This document shows, in pieces, positions 24,990-31,494 of a DNA stretch of 42,900 nt (positions within the stretch are counted from its first letter, which is position 1; each line of letters starts with the position of its first letter). This stretch comes from Omnitrophica bacterium GWA2_41_15 (GTDB taxonomy: Bacteria > Omnitrophota > Gorgyraeia > Ghiorseimicrobiales > Ghiorseimicrobiaceae). The notes under the pieces were generated by a model. That model saw nothing but the letters and a program-made list of their open reading frames with translations. It was not told where the DNA came from and searched no databases. Location of the stretch: positions 1 to 42,900 of the forward strand of contig CAKKQO010000067.1 of the NCBI GenBank assembly GCA_919902105.1, in the 5' to 3' direction. Both the position numbers and the translations under genes were made by a program.

Positions 24990-25849
24990 AACGTCTTTGT
25001 AGCGCTGCGAAGAGCATGGCAGGAAATATTTACGCAGACAGGCAATCCCGCGATATGCGTCGGATAAATCTGGGCATTTACTGCCAGTGCCGTGCTCTTG
25101 CCGCCTAAACCCATTGGTCCGATATTTAAATTGTTTATCTCCGTTAATATGTCTTTTTCTAATTTACGAATTTGGAATTTTGGTATTTGGGATTTATTTC
25201 GGATTTCGGATTTCGGATTTCGGATTTTTCTTAATAATGCTTTCTTGGCTAATAAACAAGCATAATCAGCTGTCCCGCCTATCCCCACACCCACGACGTA
25301 CGGCGGACAGGCATCAGGCCCGGCAGACTTAACAGTTTCAAGAATAAAATTTTTTATGTCTCTAATGCCGGCTGTCGGTTTAAACATTTTAACTTGAGAT
25401 TTATTTTCACAGCCAAACCCCTTAGGAAAAACAGTTATCTTTAGCCTGCCGCCTTTAACGATATCTACATGAATCACTGCCGGTGAATATCCGGGCTTAT
25501 CCCTATTAACTGGGTCGCTGACTATCGATGCCCTCAAATACCCCTTTTTATAACCTAAGACAATGCCTTTATTGACGGCTCGATTGAAATCTCCCTTTAT
25601 ATATACATCCTGCCCTAATTCTACGAATACAATCGGCATGCCAGTATCCTGGCAAATCGCCAGTTGTCTTTCATTCGCAATCTTTGCATTTTTAAGCAGC
25701 TCTTTTAAGAGCTCTTTAGGGCGCTTTTTAGCCTCTGACAGGTATGCTTTCTTTAAGGCCGCCAAAACGTCTTTTCTTAAGATGGTGTTTGCTTTAACAG
25801 ATAAGTCTCTAACGGTATGCTTTATTAATTTAGCGTCGATTATCCTCAT
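24986..25849 (-). CDS. Fumarate hydratase class I, alpha (N-terminal) subunit, with a repeat-derived insertion
   Basis: 287 aa. Cluster-binding cysteines are visible in LAICQDTGMP (Cys66), FGCENKSQ (Cys147) and DACPPYVVGVGIGGTADYA (Cys181). GPMGLGGKSTALAV near the end is a family block. Between KKALLRK and LEKDILTEIN, about 20 residues (209-228, IRNPKSEIRNKSQIPKFQI) are encoded by a 7-bp tandem repeat and its degenerate flank; this stretch is not part of the family. The frame stays open, so the enzyme may tolerate it as a surface loop. The ATG at 25849 has no clear ribosome-binding site. Confidence 0.88.
   Translation of the reverse strand: MRIIDAKLIKHTVRDLSVKANTILRKDVLAALKKAYLSEAKKRPKELLKELLKNAKIANERQLAICQDTGMPIVFVELGQDVYIKGDFNRAVNKGIVLGYKKGYLRASIVSDPVNRDKPGYSPAVIHVDIVKGGRLKITVFPKGFGCENKSQVKMFKPTAGIRDIKNFILETVKSAGPDACPPYVVGVGIGGTADYACLLAKKALLRKIRNPKSEIRNKSQIPKFQIRKLEKDILTEINNLNIGPMGLGGKSTALAVNAQIYPTHIAGLPVCVNISCHALRSATKTL
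25198..25225. repeat. 7-bp tandem repeat (TTCGGAT x4) inside the fumarase alpha gene
   Basis: Four perfect TTCGGAT units, with degenerate relatives on the left (GGAATTTTGGTATTTGGGAT, 25174-25193). Encodes Asn-Pro-Lys-Ser-Glu-Ile-Arg-type residues. The unit length of 7 means copy-number change would break the frame. It resembles the short tandemly repeated heptamers (STRR) described in cyanobacteria. Confidence 0.85.
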
Positions 25850-25860
25850 ATCACTATTTA

Positions 25861-25984
25861 CCCCGTTAGAGATACCTTACATACTATCTAAAAACCAACT
25901 ATTCATTTATGGAACCAATTATTTATTAAAACATCTCTCCCCAATAGACAGCCCCGACATTGTCGGGGCTTATCTCTAACGGGG
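25861..25984. mobile_element. Small MITE-like element with 14-bp terminal inverted repeats
   Basis: CCCCGTTAGAGATA (25861-25874) and its exact complement TATCTCTAACGGGG (25971-25984) bound a 124-bp AT-rich segment without a gene. TTTA occurs immediately outside both ends (25857-25860 and 25985-25988) and could be a target duplication. Inside the right end is a hairpin, AGCCCCGAC (25950-25958) with GTCGGGGCT (25962-25970). The right end supplies the last codons and stop of queF. A pair of nested terminator-like hairpins is the alternative. Confidence 0.5.
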
Positions 25985-26374
25985 TTTATGATATTCGCGG
26001 CTTACAGTGGTAGTGATTCCCCCTCTGGGGTTGAAGGTGCCGCTCACTTTTACCCATTTTGGAGAGACTGTTTTAACGAAATCTTCGGTGAATCTATTAA
26101 TCACATTTTCATGAAAAATGCCCAAATTGCGGAAAAAAATGGTATACATCTTAAATGACTTGAGTTCCAGGCAATACTTATCCGGAGAATATTCAATCTT
26201 TATGGCGGCGAAATCCGGAAGGCCAGTTTTAGGGCAGAGACAAGTAAACTCAGGAATTTCTAAAGACACGATGTAGTCTTTATCCGCATAGCGGTTTTTA
26301 AATACCTCTATCTTGGGAGTTTTAAGGTTACGGATATTCTTCTGTAAACTTTCATAGGAAGATCGTTTTTTCAT
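25976..26374 (-). CDS. queF: NADPH-dependent 7-cyano-7-deazaguanine reductase (preQ0 reductase)
   Basis: 132 aa from the ATG at 26374 (MKKRSSYESLQKNIRNLKTP); upstream codons are low-complexity leader. It is the short, single-domain (Bacillus-type) QueF. PEFTCLCPKTGLPDFA holds the catalytic Cys and Asp. LELKSFKMYTIFFRN and GIFHENVIN are the substrate-binding blocks, and FNPRGGITTTV is near the end. It makes preQ1 from preQ0 for queuosine in tRNA. The C-terminal codons (HKPR and stop) lie in the inverted repeat of the adjacent element, so the natural end may have been altered. Confidence 0.93.
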   Translation of the reverse strand: MKKRSSYESLQKNIRNLKTPKIEVFKNRYADKDYIVSLEIPEFTCLCPKTGLPDFAAIKIEYSPDKYCLELKSFKMYTIFFRNLGIFHENVINRFTEDFVKTVSPKWVKVSGTFNPRGGITTTVSREYHKPR

Positions 26375-26447
26375 GTCTTTTCTACACGGATGGATACGGT
26401 TTTCCCATAACACTGATATGCGCAGATATTCTTTATCAGCGTTAATC

Positions 26448-26467
26448 CCTGCCTGCCGGCAGGCAGG
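26448..26467. repeat. Perfect 20-bp palindrome between queE and queF
   Basis: CCTGCCTGCC followed by its complement GGCAGGCAGG, with a run of T (26470-26475) to the right on the plus strand. On the coding (minus) strand there is no T-run after it, so it is not a terminator for queE. TATCAGCGTT occurs as a direct repeat on both sides (about 26435 and 26487). Part of a low-complexity repeat stretch 26400-26494. Confidence 0.6.
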
Positions 26468-26494
26468 TGTTTTTTATCCGTGCCTATCAGCGTT

Positions 26495-27181
26495 TCAATG
26501 CACTGCTAAATACTTATGCACCTGCGGGATAATCCTTACATCTGAAACAGCGTGAAATAAAGTATCCTGATAAGACTTAGCTTTATCTATAAGGCGCTTG
26601 CTTAATTCAAAAGTGTTAGGCTGAATGATCAGCGGGATATCTCTTCCTGACTCCTTTATCAACTGCATTACCCTTTGGATATCATCGTCGTGAGTCGATA
26701 GGCAGACAATACATTTAATAAAGACCTCTTTTTTTATAGCTAACTCTAAAAATCTTTTATGCTCCTTCCAGTATTCTTCATGCTTGCCGGAAGTGGGCAG
26801 CTTAAAATCCATGGCAATAATATCAATATAATCAATCACTTCCTCGAGCTCCTTATGCAGTATCCCATTCGTCTCAAGGTAGGTCTTAGTTGCGTCTTCT
26901 TTTATTAATTTAAGCACCTCCTTTAAAAAATCCTTCTGCAAGAGCGGTTCTCCGCCTGTAAGGCTGATTGAGTGATAATTTTTTTCAAATCTCGAAATTA
27001 CATCAAATAATTCGCCAGGGGTATATTTCTCATAACTAGACTGAGGTGTATCGCAGAAAACACAATCCAAATTACAGCCGTAGAACCTCACAAATAACTG
27101 CCGCGCTCCGGTATAAAGGCCTTCTCCTTGAATACTCGAGAATACCTCTGAGACTTTTCCTGATAATGATGGTTTAAGCAT
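26495..27181 (-). CDS. queE: 7-carboxy-7-deazaguanine synthase (radical SAM)
   Basis: 228 aa. It converts CPH4 to CDG, the third step of queuosine precursor synthesis. VFSSIQGEGLYTGARQLFVR precedes the radical SAM cysteines FYGCNLDCVFCDT (CX3CX2C, about residues 34-41). SLTGGEPLLQ is the SAM-binding GGE motif, and YLETNG is typical of the family. The ATG at 27181 overlaps the end of queC by 8 bp. All three cluster cysteines are present, so it should be active. Confidence 0.93.
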   Translation of the reverse strand: MLKPSLSGKVSEVFSSIQGEGLYTGARQLFVRFYGCNLDCVFCDTPQSSYEKYTPGELFDVISRFEKNYHSISLTGGEPLLQKDFLKEVLKLIKEDATKTYLETNGILHKELEEVIDYIDIIAMDFKLPTSGKHEEYWKEHKRFLELAIKKEVFIKCIVCLSTHDDDIQRVMQLIKESGRDIPLIIQPNTFELSKRLIDKAKSYQDTLFHAVSDVRIIPQVHKYLAVH

Positions 27182-27902
27182 AGGCCGGGTCCTCCATCTG
27201 AAGAGCCAAAAAGCCCTTTTTTCTTAAAACACAACTGTCACAGGCGCCGCATGGTTTTTTGCCCCCCGCATAACAGGACCAGGTGAGCTCAAGCGGCACC
27301 CCTAAGTTTAACGCAGCCCTGACAATAGCCGTCTTGGTTTTATAAATCAGAGGTGTAAAAATTTTTATTTTCTTTCCTATCACTCCTTTCTTTGTGGCAA
27401 CTAATGCCAATTGGTTAAAAATTTTGAAATATCCCGGGCGACAATCCGGATATCCCGAAAAATCTACCGCGTTTGCGCCGATAAATATGCTGTCTGCTCC
27501 GATTGCCTCAGCATAGGAAAGAGCGAAACTTAAAAAAATAGTATTACGCGCCGGAACATAGGTTGAAGGAATAACGTTTGCCCGACCCGCTTTCGCGGGT
27601 GCCCCGCCAGTTTGCCAGCCACCGCCTTTGGCGGGGTGCCGTCCGAAGGCGGCATTTGCCGATTGAGGAATTGATATTTTCTTATCCAAAAGCGAAGAGC
27701 CTTTCCATGGCAGGCTTATTTTGATAACTTGATATTTACAACCTGCATACCGGGCTATTTCTTTGGCTGACGTAATCTCTCGCCTATGCCGCTGGCCATA
27801 GTCAAAAATCAAACAATAGGTTTTATAGCCTTTATTTTTTGCCCAAAATAAAGTTGTCGTTGAATCTAACCCGCCCGAGAGTAAAACAACCGCCCTTTTC
27901 AC
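27174..27902 (-). CDS. queC: 7-cyano-7-deazaguanine synthase with an in-frame repeat insertion
   Basis: 242 aa, starting with GTG at 27902 and sharing 1 bp with the queD stop. It makes preQ0 from CDG, ammonia and ATP. VVLLSGGLDSTTTLFWA is the PP-loop. STYVPARNTIFLSFALSYAE and DFSGYPDCRPGYF are family blocks. The C-terminal zinc site is CGACDSC with an upstream Cys (SCYAGGKKPCGACDSC). About 24 residues (85-108, AFGRHPAKGGGWQTGGAPAK then AGRA) lie before IPSTYVPARN and do not belong to the family; they are encoded by GC-rich palindromes. Confidence 0.93.
   Translation of the reverse strand: MKRAVVLLSGGLDSTTTLFWAKNKGYKTYCLIFDYGQRHRREITSAKEIARYAGCKYQVIKISLPWKGSSLLDKKISIPQSANAAFGRHPAKGGGWQTGGAPAKAGRANVIPSTYVPARNTIFLSFALSYAEAIGADSIFIGANAVDFSGYPDCRPGYFKIFNQLALVATKKGVIGKKIKIFTPLIYKTKTAIVRAALNLGVPLELTWSCYAGGKKPCGACDSCVLRKKGFLALQMEDPAYA
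27579..27650. repeat. GC-rich palindromic insertion inside queC
   Basis: ACCCGC-tttc-GCGGGT, CCCCGCCA...TGGCGGGG and CCGCC-ttt-GGCGG are packed into about 72 bp (24 codons), read in frame. The composition (Gly, Ala, Pro, Lys) and GC content differ from the flanking queC sequence. Shares the CCGCCTTTGGCGG module with 7799-7830. Confidence 0.7.
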
Positions 27903-28309
27903 TAATCATAATAGGTAGCCAAAGAATTCTCCGACTCCCATACCGTTACCGATTTAACAAGCGGAACATGAGATTTAATTCTGATATAAATATACTTGGC
28001 GATATTTTCCGAAGTAGGATTAACTTTTTTCCCGCCGGAGGCGGATCCCTGCCCGGACGAGCCGCGGGCGCCTGCGGCGGAAAAATATGGAATCTCATTG
28101 AGATACTTATGATCCAAAACCTCTAATATTTTATTTAGTTTCATCTTTAAATATTTAAAATCTAAAACCATCCCTATTTTATCTAAAACTTCGCTCTCTG
28201 CCGTAACCTCAACTTTCCAGTTATGGCCGTGCAACTCTTCACACTTGCCTTTGTATCCTTTTAAATTATGCGCCGCGCTAAAACTGGCTTCTATTTTTAT
28301 GCTGTACAT
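27902..28309 (-). CDS. queD: 6-carboxytetrahydropterin synthase with an in-frame repeat insertion
   Basis: 135 aa from the ATG at 28309 (MYSIKIEASFSAAHNL), the family start. It makes CPH4 from dihydroneopterin triphosphate. Zinc ligands: His in SAAHNL and the pair in HGHNW. The catalytic Cys lies in GKCEELHGHNW, with LDHKYLNEIPYF and NPTSENIAKYIYIRIK further on. Between NEIPYF and NPTSENIA, where relatives have a few residues, about 18 extra residues (77-94, SAAGARGSSGQGSASGGK) are encoded by a GC-rich repeat. It lies 10 bp after murI. Confidence 0.92.
   Translation of the reverse strand: MYSIKIEASFSAAHNLKGYKGKCEELHGHNWKVEVTAESEVLDKIGMVLDFKYLKMKLNKILEVLDHKYLNEIPYFSAAGARGSSGQGSASGGKKVNPTSENIAKYIYIRIKSHVPLVKSVTVWESENSLATYYD
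28028..28081. repeat. GC-rich palindromic insertion inside queD
   Basis: About 54 bp (18 codons) rich in GC, with CCCGCCGGAGGCGGATCC, GCCCGGACGAGCCGCGGGC and CGCCTGCGGCGG. The AGGCGGATCC module is shared with the palindrome at 7799-7830. The insertion is in frame and lies at a loop position of QueD. Confidence 0.7.
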
Positions 28310-28319
28310 AAGTGCCTCG

Positions 28320-29120
28320 TTAGCTAAGCTCTGCCTTTGATACATCTTTAACCGGATACCCCAAGAATCTCTCGGCTAAATTAGTAAACCATTCGGGGTT
28401 ATCGCTTACGTAAAATCTTGCCTTTCCTTTCTTTGTACTGCTAAGCAGGTTTTCAGAAACAAGCATCTTCTTAACTTCCATGCCAACCTGTTTAGCCGAA
28501 TCTATCAAAGTAACTTTCCTGCCCAAAACTTCTTGGAGCACTGATTTTAACAAAGGGTAATGCGTGCAGCCTAAAATAAGCGTATCCACATTCTTTTTAA
28601 TTAAAGGCTCCAGGTATTTCCTTGCCACATCTTTGGTTACTGGCGTATTTATCCAACCCTCTTCCACTAAAGGCACAAATAAAGGAGTAGCCGCGCTAAA
28701 GACCTTAATTTCAGGATCAAACTCTTTTATTAGATTCTCATAACTATGGCTTTTTATAGTGCTGGGCGTACCGATAACGCCTATACGCTTATTCTGCGTG
28801 GCATATACCGCTTCTCTTACTGCCGGTGTCAGCACCCCGACAATAGGGGCGCGAAAATGGTTTTTGATTACCGGCAAAGCCACGCTGGAGACGGTATTAC
28901 AGGCTACACAAATCAGCTTTACACTCTGCTTTAATAAAAATAAGATATTCTCGATAGAAAAGCGTATTACCGTCTCTTTGGATTTTATACCGTAAGGAAC
29001 GCGTGCGGTATCGCCGAAATAAACTATATCTTCCGCGGGTAACTGACGGATTAATTCTTTGGCTACGGTAAGCCCGCCCACGCCTGAATCAAAAATACCT
29101 ATTGGATAATCATTAGCCAT
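28320..29120 (-). CDS. murI: Glutamate racemase
   Basis: 266 aa, standard length. It supplies D-glutamate for peptidoglycan. IGIFDSGVGGLTVAKELIRQ and YFGDTARVPYG form the start. Both catalytic cysteines are present: VACNTVSSVAL (about residue 73) and ILGCTHYPLL (about residue 186). The ATG at 29120 overlaps the amidase stop region by 1 bp, tying two cell-wall genes together. Confidence 0.95.
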   Translation of the reverse strand: MANDYPIGIFDSGVGGLTVAKELIRQLPAEDIVYFGDTARVPYGIKSKETVIRFSIENILFLLKQSVKLICVACNTVSSVALPVIKNHFRAPIVGVLTPAVREAVYATQNKRIGVIGTPSTIKSHSYENLIKEFDPEIKVFSAATPLFVPLVEEGWINTPVTKDVARKYLEPLIKKNVDTLILGCTHYPLLKSVLQEVLGRKVTLIDSAKQVGMEVKKMLVSENLLSSTKKGKARFYVSDNPEWFTNLAERFLGYPVKDVSKAELS

Positions 29121-30250
29121 CAGGTTTGCTTTTCATTATCTTTACTTTTTATATACGATAAAATTCCACAGACAAGCGCCTCGGCAACCTGCTGGCGATA
29201 AAATGCATTCTTAAAATACTTTTCCTCTTGAGAATTAGAGATGAAACCAACTTCTACCAATATCGCGGGCATCTGAGTCTGCCGCAATACCGCAAACGGC
29301 CCGCCTTTTATCCCTAAAACTTTTACACCGGCATCTTGAGCTGAAAATTTACAGATCTGTCTGGCTAATTCTACGGATTCGAAACGATTTTCGGTAAGCA
29401 TCAAATCCCAAAGTATCGCCTTTATGTTTTTAGAAAGGCTCGCTTGATAAAAATTTCTTGGCCCTAAGTCTATCTTATCCTTAGGAAAAACTGCGCCATT
29501 TTCAGCTAAAGCCAAAGCGCGCGCATTATCGTCTGCATTATCGCCGATATAATATACTTCAAAACCGGATGTGCTTCTGCGCCTGGAGGCATTAGCATGG
29601 ATACTGATAAACAAATCAGCGCCGCTTCTATTAGCAATTTGGGCGCGTTTCTCTAACGGGACAAAAATATCGCTGGCACGCGTCGTGACTACTTCTAATC
29701 CTTTTGCCTTTAATTCCCTTCTCATCCGCATAGTAATATCTAAAACTATGTTTTTCTCTTTTAAGCCGTAATGCCTGCCTACGGCACCCGGGTCTTTTCC
29801 GCCGTGGCCGGCGTCAATGCAGATTTTGCTAATTCTATAATAGGGAGGTATCCCTTTATATAGAGGCGCTCTAAACTTTAACAGCTTTGCCAAAGAATTA
29901 TTAAAAGTATAAGGAACTACAAGCATGCCGCGGTATAATCTTACCGGATGCCTTAAATCTTCTGGCTTACCCTCTGCTAAAGCTAAAGAACTATCCAAAA
30001 GCAACCTTATCTCGCTATCTTCTTTGTTTAATATTACCGTATGGCTAACAGCATCATAATTCCAAGCAATATCTTTTTTATCGCAAATATTGATTAAAGG
30101 AAAATATTTTATCCCGCCAATAGTTATTGCCGACTCTGGATATACCTCCAAAGGAAGCCTGCTGGTAGCGCAGCCGCAAATTAAAGTAGCGAGTAGCGAG
30201 TAGCGAGTAGCGAGTAAAAAAAATGAAAGTATCTTTTTATATTTTGTCAT
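29120..30250 (-). CDS. Lipoprotein N-acetylmuramoyl-L-alanine amidase (Amidase_3)
   Basis: 376 aa from the ATG at 30250; the 19 codons upstream fall in a palindrome and are not used. The N-terminal signal (KKILSFFLLATRYSLLATLI) ends in a lipobox-like ICGC (Cys27), suggesting a lipoprotein. A copper-amine-oxidase-N-like domain follows (GGIKYFPLINICDKK...SHTVILNKED). The catalytic Amidase_3 domain has ICIDAGHGGKDPGAVG (Zn His), the Glu in LKEKNIVLDI, ISIHANAS and LVEVGFISN. It cleaves the stem peptide from glycan. The signal peptide contains a 7-bp tandem repeat. Confidence 0.9.
   Translation of the reverse strand: MTKYKKILSFFLLATRYSLLATLICGCATSRLPLEVYPESAITIGGIKYFPLINICDKKDIAWNYDAVSHTVILNKEDSEIRLLLDSSLALAEGKPEDLRHPVRLYRGMLVVPYTFNNSLAKLLKFRAPLYKGIPPYYRISKICIDAGHGGKDPGAVGRHYGLKEKNIVLDITMRMRRELKAKGLEVVTTRASDIFVPLEKRAQIANRSGADLFISIHANASRRRSTSGFEVYYIGDNADDNARALALAENGAVFPKDKIDLGPRNFYQASLSKNIKAILWDLMLTENRFESVELARQICKFSAQDAGVKVLGIKGGPFAVLRQTQMPAILVEVGFISNSQEEKYFKNAFYRQQVAEALVCGILSYIKSKDNEKQT
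30186..30216. repeat. 7-bp tandem repeat (GTAGCGA x4.4) in the amidase signal peptide
   Basis: Four perfect GTAGCGA units plus GTA. On the coding strand it encodes LLATRYSLLAT within the hydrophobic core of the signal peptide. A gain or loss of one unit shifts the frame before the mature domain, so the repeat could switch the gene on and off. Confidence 0.85.
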
Positions 30251-30290
30251 TAATGGACTGTTAGTGGCGCCGAAACACCTTGTTTCGGCA

Positions 30291-30326
30291 TCCACCATTT
30301 GTTTCATTAATGAAACAAATGGTGGA
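30291..30326. repeat. Perfect 36-bp palindrome spanning the 3' end of ssrA
   Basis: TCCACCATTTGTTTCATT (30291-30308) and its exact complement (30309-30326). The last seven bases of tmRNA (TCCACCA) form one end of the palindrome. A second perfect hairpin follows in the transcription direction: GCCGAAACA/TGTTTCGGC (30269-30277 and 30281-30289). There is no T-run, so the pair could be a processing or Rho-related structure, or an inserted repeat. Confidence 0.75.
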
Positions 30327-30730
30327 GGTGGCGAGAATCGAACTCGCGTCCTTAAATTTCAGAATAAAAGCCTCTACATGTTTAGTTTACCTTTTAAATC
30401 TCACCCTTGCTTACTTCGGTAAACGGAATTAACCAAAGGCCAGCCTTTTAAGATCTCGCTCAAGTATCAAAGGCTAATCTACCTAAGCTATCCTGCTTAC
30501 GACGCCTGGCCCTGTTCCACAGGCAGAACAGGCAGGCGGGTTACACTATTAGTGTAACACTGTCATCAACGGGCTGGGAACTATTTGCATAGTTGTCATT
30601 AACCCATTGAAGGTTGCTGGCATTTCTATTTTGTCAGCATTTGTGTTTTTGCAAGGTGTTTAACGAGGCCTCCTTGCCACCTCGACATGCCACCCTTACT
30701 CATCCATCTAAGTCGATGCCTTTCACCCCC
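30320..30730 (-). ncRNA. ssrA: Transfer-messenger RNA (tmRNA)
   Basis: 411 nt, one-piece form. The 3' tRNA-like end reads GGACGCGAGTTCGATTCTCG then CCACCTCCACCA. The 5' end GGGGGTG pairs with CACCTCC, keeping the G-U at position 3 that marks alanyl-tRNA synthetase recognition. Pseudoknot 1 is visible at 5' CGAGGTGGCAAGG...CCTCG...CCTTGC (about 30685-30651). The tag region lies at about 30640-30541. Two Ala-starting frames are open: GCT at 30638 (29 aa) and GCC at 30621 (26 aa, containing NDNYANSSQPVDDSVTLIV). Neither ends in the usual LAA. It rescues stalled ribosomes with SmpB, encoded just upstream. Confidence 0.93.
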
Positions 30731-31037
30731 TCAATGACGACACAACTTATGGAAATCATAAATTGACATAAGTTGTTTGTCGGAATTGATGCCGAAAGCT
30801 GCGAGAAAAATTTGCAACAAATTTTTAAGCGCTTAGCTTTCGGCGCAATCATCTACAAAATCTCGCTTTCAGTGCACGAATTGATCCCGTTGAGTGTATC
30901 AAAATTGTAGGATTAGAATTTTGATACATTTTACGAAACGGGACAAATCACAGGTTGATGTAAGTTCTTTGCCGGAATTGATACCGACAGCTGCAATGAA
31001 AATTTGGAACAAATTTTCGCAGCGCTTTGCTGTCGGT
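30731..31037 (-). repeat. Three tandem family H hairpin units between smpB and ssrA
   Basis: The unit nearest ssrA has TCATTGA (30737-30731) touching the tmRNA 5' end. Its hairpin A is ACAACTTATG (30742-30751) with CATAAGTTGT (30767-30776), and hairpin B is GCCGAAAGC (30791-30799) with GCTTTCGGC (30836-30844). The second unit has only a B-type hairpin, CCCGTT (30886-30891) with AACGGG (30937-30942), around TATCAAAATT/AATTTTGATA. The third has a short GATGTAAGTTC trace and hairpin B ACCGACAGC (30983-30991) with GCTGTCGGT (31029-31037). The units fill the whole smpB-ssrA gap. Confidence 0.75.
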
Positions 31038-31041
31038 ATGT

Positions 31042-31494
31042 TTATTTTCTGCTCATCGCCTTTTTTATCTCCAAATCTACTTCCCGCTTCTTTATCGATT
31101 CTCTCTTATCGTATTCCCTCTTGCCCTTAGCCAGCGCAAGCTCTAATTTGGCTATGCCCCGCTCATTAAAATAAATCCTTAGCGGAATAAGCGTCCAACC
31201 TTTTTGACTGACCGAGCCTGCTAATTTATCAATCTGGTTTCGATGAAGCAGGAGTTTCCTTACCCGCAAAGGCTCAACCTTAAATGCGCCGGTTTTTTCG
31301 TATTGAGCGATATGTGTATTATATAAGAAGAGCTCGCCATTATCAATACGGGCAAAACTGTCCGCTAAAGAAACTTTTCCCTCCCTCAACGACTTAACCT
31401 CTTGGCCTTTTAGCTCAATGCCGCAATCTATCTTTTCAAAGATATGATAATCATGGTAGGCTTTTCTATTAGAAATAACAGGTACACTACTCAT
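31042..31494 (-). CDS. smpB: SsrA-binding protein SmpB
   Basis: 150 aa, standard length. It delivers tmRNA to stalled ribosomes. ISNRKAYHDYHIFEKIDCGI and ELKGQEVKSLREGKVSLADS are the OB-fold blocks, followed by FLYNTHIAQYEK, RKLLLHRNQIDKL and TLIPLRIYFNERG. The basic C-terminal tail KGKREYDKRESIKKREVD is present. It shares 1 bp with the AEC transporter stop, and ssrA lies 312 bp downstream on the same strand, so the two trans-translation partners may be co-transcribed. Confidence 0.96.
   Translation of the reverse strand: MSSVPVISNRKAYHDYHIFEKIDCGIELKGQEVKSLREGKVSLADSFARIDNGELFLYNTHIAQYEKTGAFKVEPLRVRKLLLHRNQIDKLAGSVSQKGWTLIPLRIYFNERGIAKLELALAKGKREYDKRESIKKREVDLEIKKAMSRK

Noticed and set aside
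26448-26475. Intrinsic terminator for queE
   Set aside because: The T-run follows the palindrome on the plus strand, opposite to the direction of transcription of the que genes.
25850-28319. preQ1 riboswitch for the queuosine genes
   Set aside because: No C-rich H-type pseudoknot was found before queD or queF; the genes follow murI closely or sit behind repeats.
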